DNA from: CAZMZF01 sp964570765
GTDB taxonomy: Bacteria > Zixibacteria > MSB-5A5 > RBG-16-43-9
Assembly (NCBI GenBank): GCA_964570765.1
Contig: CAZMZF010000051.1
Location: 1 to 7,602 of the forward strand
Length of the DNA: 7,602 nucleotides
Direction: 5' to 3'
Under the pieces are notes generated by a model that saw only the letters and a list, made by a program, of their open reading frames with translations, was not told the DNA's origin and searched no databases. The translations under genes were made by a program, and so were the position numbers. Within the stretch, counting starts at the first letter, position 1. The number at the start of each line of letters is the position of its first letter. Below are positions 5,631 to 7,602 of the stretch, piece after piece.

Positions 5631-6752
5631 TCAATCTAAAATCTCTCTATAAAGTTCAACTATACTTTTTACCCTCTGCTCCAGGGAGAAATTCTCCAGA
5701 ACAAATTTTCGGGCATTCTCTGTTAAAGTAATCCCTTTACTTTCATCAGTTAAAAGCTCCAGGATTGCCCGGGCTAAGGAGGCTGGATCTTCAGGCGGGA
5801 CTAATATCCCTGTCTTTCTGTCCATTATAACCTCAGGCATTCCACCCACCTTTGTCCCTATGACCAGCTTTTCAAAAAGCATCCCTTCTAAAGCTACAAT
5901 TGGCATACCCTCTGAAAGAGAAGGAAGAACAACTAAGTCCAAGGATTTATAAATCGAGGTTATATTCTTCTGGTAACCGGTGAAGATGACTCTGGAAGTT
6001 AGTTTTTTCAAAGCACAATATTCTTTTAATTTTTTCTCATCCGGACCTTCTCCTACGATCAAAGCAGTTACCTGAGGGAAATTTTTTATGACCTTGGAGA
6101 ATGCTTGCAGAAAATAAAGCTGCCCTTTTTCCGGGCTTAACCTTCCGATGACTCCTAAGAGCTTATCTCCCTCAGGAACATTGAATTCCTTTCTAACCTC
6201 TAAAGGAGGGCTTCCTTCAGGCATACCCTTTTCATAAACCGCATTGTAGATAATTTTAATTTTTCTCTCTTGAATCCCCAAAGGATAAAGCTTGGAGGCT
6301 AACTCTTTTGAGACCGCCACCACTCTATCTGGAAACTTAAGCAAGAATTTATCCAGCCGATTATAAACCCTGATCTTCCAGTCCTCATCAGTCCAGCCAT
6401 GGACATATGCAATCCAGGGTTTATCTACAAACTTTCTCAAAATAAAGGCGATGAAATTAGCTTTATGTCCGTGAGTCTCAATTATATCTGGTCTATGTTC
6501 TCTCAAAAGCGAGGAAAATTGAACAATCGGTTCTGGATCATATCTGAAACGATGTCTGACACTCAGGACTTTTATCTTCCTTTTCCTGGCTTCTTCGATG
6601 AATGGGGTAGCCTCTTTTTTGCCTACGGTAAATCCTGCTAAAATCGGATCACATCCATACTCCGGGGCGATCTCACAGAAATCAAAGAGCAATTTCCCTG
6701 GTCCGCCGACTCGATAGGTGGCAATTAAAATTATGACCTTTATCCTTTTCAT
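5631..6752 (-). CDS. Glycosyltransferase family 4 (GT-B fold) protein
   Basis: This 373-residue GT4 is complete. The N-terminal Rossmann domain starts RIKVIILIATYRVGGPGKLL (3-22), whose VGGPGK loop replaces the more common GGAE/GGVE, followed by DIIETHGHKANFIAF (89-103) and AYVHGWTDEDW (115-125). The linker has VVAVSKEL (144-151) and KIIYNAV (166-172). The donor domain has VIGRLSPEKGQLYFLQAF (201-218, Arg204 and Lys209), ALIVGEGPDEKKL, RVIFTGYQ, and an intact E-x7-E (SEGMPIVALEGM, Glu281 and Glu289), then GGMPEVIMDRKTGILVPP. The family predicts a retaining nucleotide-sugar transferase in the cytoplasm. It resembles the next gene in the operon in its C-terminal half, as expected for paralogues. 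The ATG at 6752 is the natural start, though no SD is seen in the A/T-rich 33-nt gap upstream. The stop is 2 nt from the next ATG. Substrate unknown. Confidence 0.94.
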   Translation of the reverse strand: MKRIKVIILIATYRVGGPGKLLFDFCEIAPEYGCDPILAGFTVGKKEATPFIEEARKRKIKVLSVRHRFRYDPEPIVQFSSLLREHRPDIIETHGHKANFIAFILRKFVDKPWIAYVHGWTDEDWKIRVYNRLDKFLLKFPDRVVAVSKELASKLYPLGIQERKIKIIYNAVYEKGMPEGSPPLEVRKEFNVPEGDKLLGVIGRLSPEKGQLYFLQAFSKVIKNFPQVTALIVGEGPDEKKLKEYCALKKLTSRVIFTGYQKNITSIYKSLDLVVLPSLSEGMPIVALEGMLFEKLVIGTKVGGMPEVIMDRKTGILVPPEDPASLARAILELLTDESKGITLTENARKFVLENFSLEQRVKSIVELYREILD

Positions 6753-6785
6753 ATTAAAATTTCAAACATTATTAAAAGTATTCTT

Positions 6786-7602
6786 TTATTGGTTGATTGT
6801 TCTCAGGTATATTCCCTCTAATTTCTGGGTTATCTTCTCCCAGTCATATTTTTCCTGAACTAATTTTCTTCCTATACTGCCCAACTTCTTACTTACATCA
6901 GAACTTGTTAGAATCTCCAGCACTGAGTCAGCAAAAGACTCTGGAGTATCAGCAATTAATATTTCTTCTCCAGAATGAACCTCTATTCCCTCACATCCCA
7001 AAGTTGTCGAAACAACTGGTTTCCCCATAGCAAAAGCTTCCAGAATCTTGATCCTGGTTCCACCTCCGTAGCGAAGTGGAACTACCATTACAGAACAACT
7101 CGATAACACCTCTCTGATATCCTCTACATACCCTTTGAGAATCACATTCTTTGATTTTAAGGAACTCTTTAAGCTTTCAGGCATGTCTTTTCCCACAACT
7201 AAGAATTTTGCGTCAGGTATTCTTTTGATGATCAGGGGCCAAATCTTCTCCATAAAATAAAACATCGCATCAATATTTGGCCTGTAGTCCAATTTCCCTA
7301 AAAATAAAAGGGTCAAAGGGTCTGTCTTAACTTCTTTCGTTGAAAAGTAATTCAAATCTACACCATTCGGAATTACCTCCAGGGACCTGGGCTGGGCAAA
7401 AAGCTGAAAGGTTTTCAAATCTTTTTCTGAGACGGCAAGACAGAGATCAAATTTTTTAGAATTTAAGATCTCATACTTTTTGAGTTTCCCAGCAGTTAAA
7501 GAGGCGTAATATTTTTTAAAGACATTCTTTTCTATTTCTGAAAACCTTTCAAGATACTCTGATTCCACATTATGCATATCCAGTATCTTCAGACCTGAAC
7601 AA
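6786..7602 (-). CDS. Glycosyltransferase family 4 protein, 5'-truncated by window edge
   Basis: The frame is open to the right edge, so the apparent ATG at 7577 is internal: residues just before it read SGLKILD, and LKILDMHNVESEYLERF is a normal mid-N-domain segment of this GT4 group. About 272 residues are visible, lacking perhaps the first 90-110. Visible parts: KFDLCLAVSEKD and LEVIPNGVDLNYF (linker), LTLLFLGKLDYRPNIDAMFYF (start of donor domain), FLVVGKDMPESL, VILKGYVEDIREVLSSCSVMVVPLRYGGGTRIKILEAFAMGKPVVST, and C-terminal RKLVQEKYDWEKI. In the E-x7-E motif the second Glu (in KILEA) is present while the first position is Gly, giving the GGGTR-x-KILEA form seen in one GT4 subgroup often found in exopolysaccharide clusters. 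It should transfer a sugar in the cytoplasm. The next GT4 gene follows after 33 nt in the same direction. Confidence 0.92.
   Translation of the reverse strand, partial: CSGLKILDMHNVESEYLERFSEIEKNVFKKYYASLTAGKLKKYEILNSKKFDLCLAVSEKDLKTFQLFAQPRSLEVIPNGVDLNYFSTKEVKTDPLTLLFLGKLDYRPNIDAMFYFMEKIWPLIIKRIPDAKFLVVGKDMPESLKSSLKSKNVILKGYVEDIREVLSSCSVMVVPLRYGGGTRIKILEAFAMGKPVVSTTLGCEGIEVHSGEEILIADTPESFADSVLEILTSSDVSKKLGSIGRKLVQEKYDWEKITQKLEGIYLRTINQ

Noticed and set aside
5632..5634. TTG at 5634 as start of the second complete GT4 gene
   Set aside because: It adds only two residues; the ATG at 5628, 2 nt after the previous stop, is the better start. The TTGA overlap remains possible.
6773..6788. TAAAAG/CTTTTA hairpin in the 33-nt gap between GT4 genes
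   Set aside because: Six pairs with one G-C pair overlapping a stop codon; too weak to call a terminator inside an apparent operon.
7575..7577. ATG at 7577 as the true start of the first GT4 gene
   Set aside because: The frame continues upstream to the window edge as SGLKILD, which belongs to the same fold, and the remaining protein would lack most of the N-terminal domain.

Overview
All genes in this window lie on the minus strand, so it reads biologically from high to low coordinates. The DNA is A+T-rich by eye, with bacterial Shine-Dalgarno sequences (AGGAGG before the STAS gene), a near-consensus sigma-70-type promoter, and both ATG and TTG starts. It looks chromosomal and bacterial. Two GC-rich intergenic palindromes, a glycan cluster and an Rsb-type partner-switching module fit an uncultured or candidate-phylum bacterium, but no gene here fixes the lineage. 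There are no rRNA, tRNA, CRISPR or transposase genes.

Glycan block (7602 down to 2442): a 5'-truncated family-4 glycosyltransferase enters from the right edge. It is followed by two more complete GT4 enzymes, a membrane-bound family-2 glycosyltransferase and a polysaccharide deacetylase of the NodB/CE4 fold. The last two GT4 genes and the GT2 gene are packed with 2-nt gaps or 4-nt overlaps and are almost certainly one operon. Together they look like part of a surface polysaccharide or lipid-linked glycan pathway: GT4 enzymes add sugars in the cytoplasm, the GT2 works at the membrane, and the deacetylase removes N- or O-acetyl groups. The 134-nt gap before the deacetylase gene holds two perfect GC-rich palindromes of the REP-like kind.

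Regulatory block (2422 down to 1): a strong promoter (TTGACA, 16 bp, TATAAT) starts a second transcription unit. It encodes a small secreted beta-sandwich protein of unknown function, then a STAS-domain anti-anti-sigma factor (RsbV/SpoIIAA type), an RsbW/SpoIIAB-type serine kinase, and a multi-pass membrane sensor that runs off the left edge. The sensor is an uninterrupted reading frame from 1007 to the window edge. Its cytoplasmic output domain is not in the window; a SpoIIE-type phosphatase or histidine kinase would be expected. The STAS protein, kinase and sensor together have the composition of a partner-switching module: signal at the membrane, phosphorylation state of STAS Ser56, then release or capture of a target protein by the kinase. 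No sigma factor is visible.

The main interest is this partner-switching unit lying directly downstream of a glycan cluster and sharing a transcript with a secreted protein. A functional link is a hypothesis, not something the sequence proves. Several start sites were reassigned from promoter, SD or overlap evidence (2362, 5628), and the genes at both edges are treated as partial.
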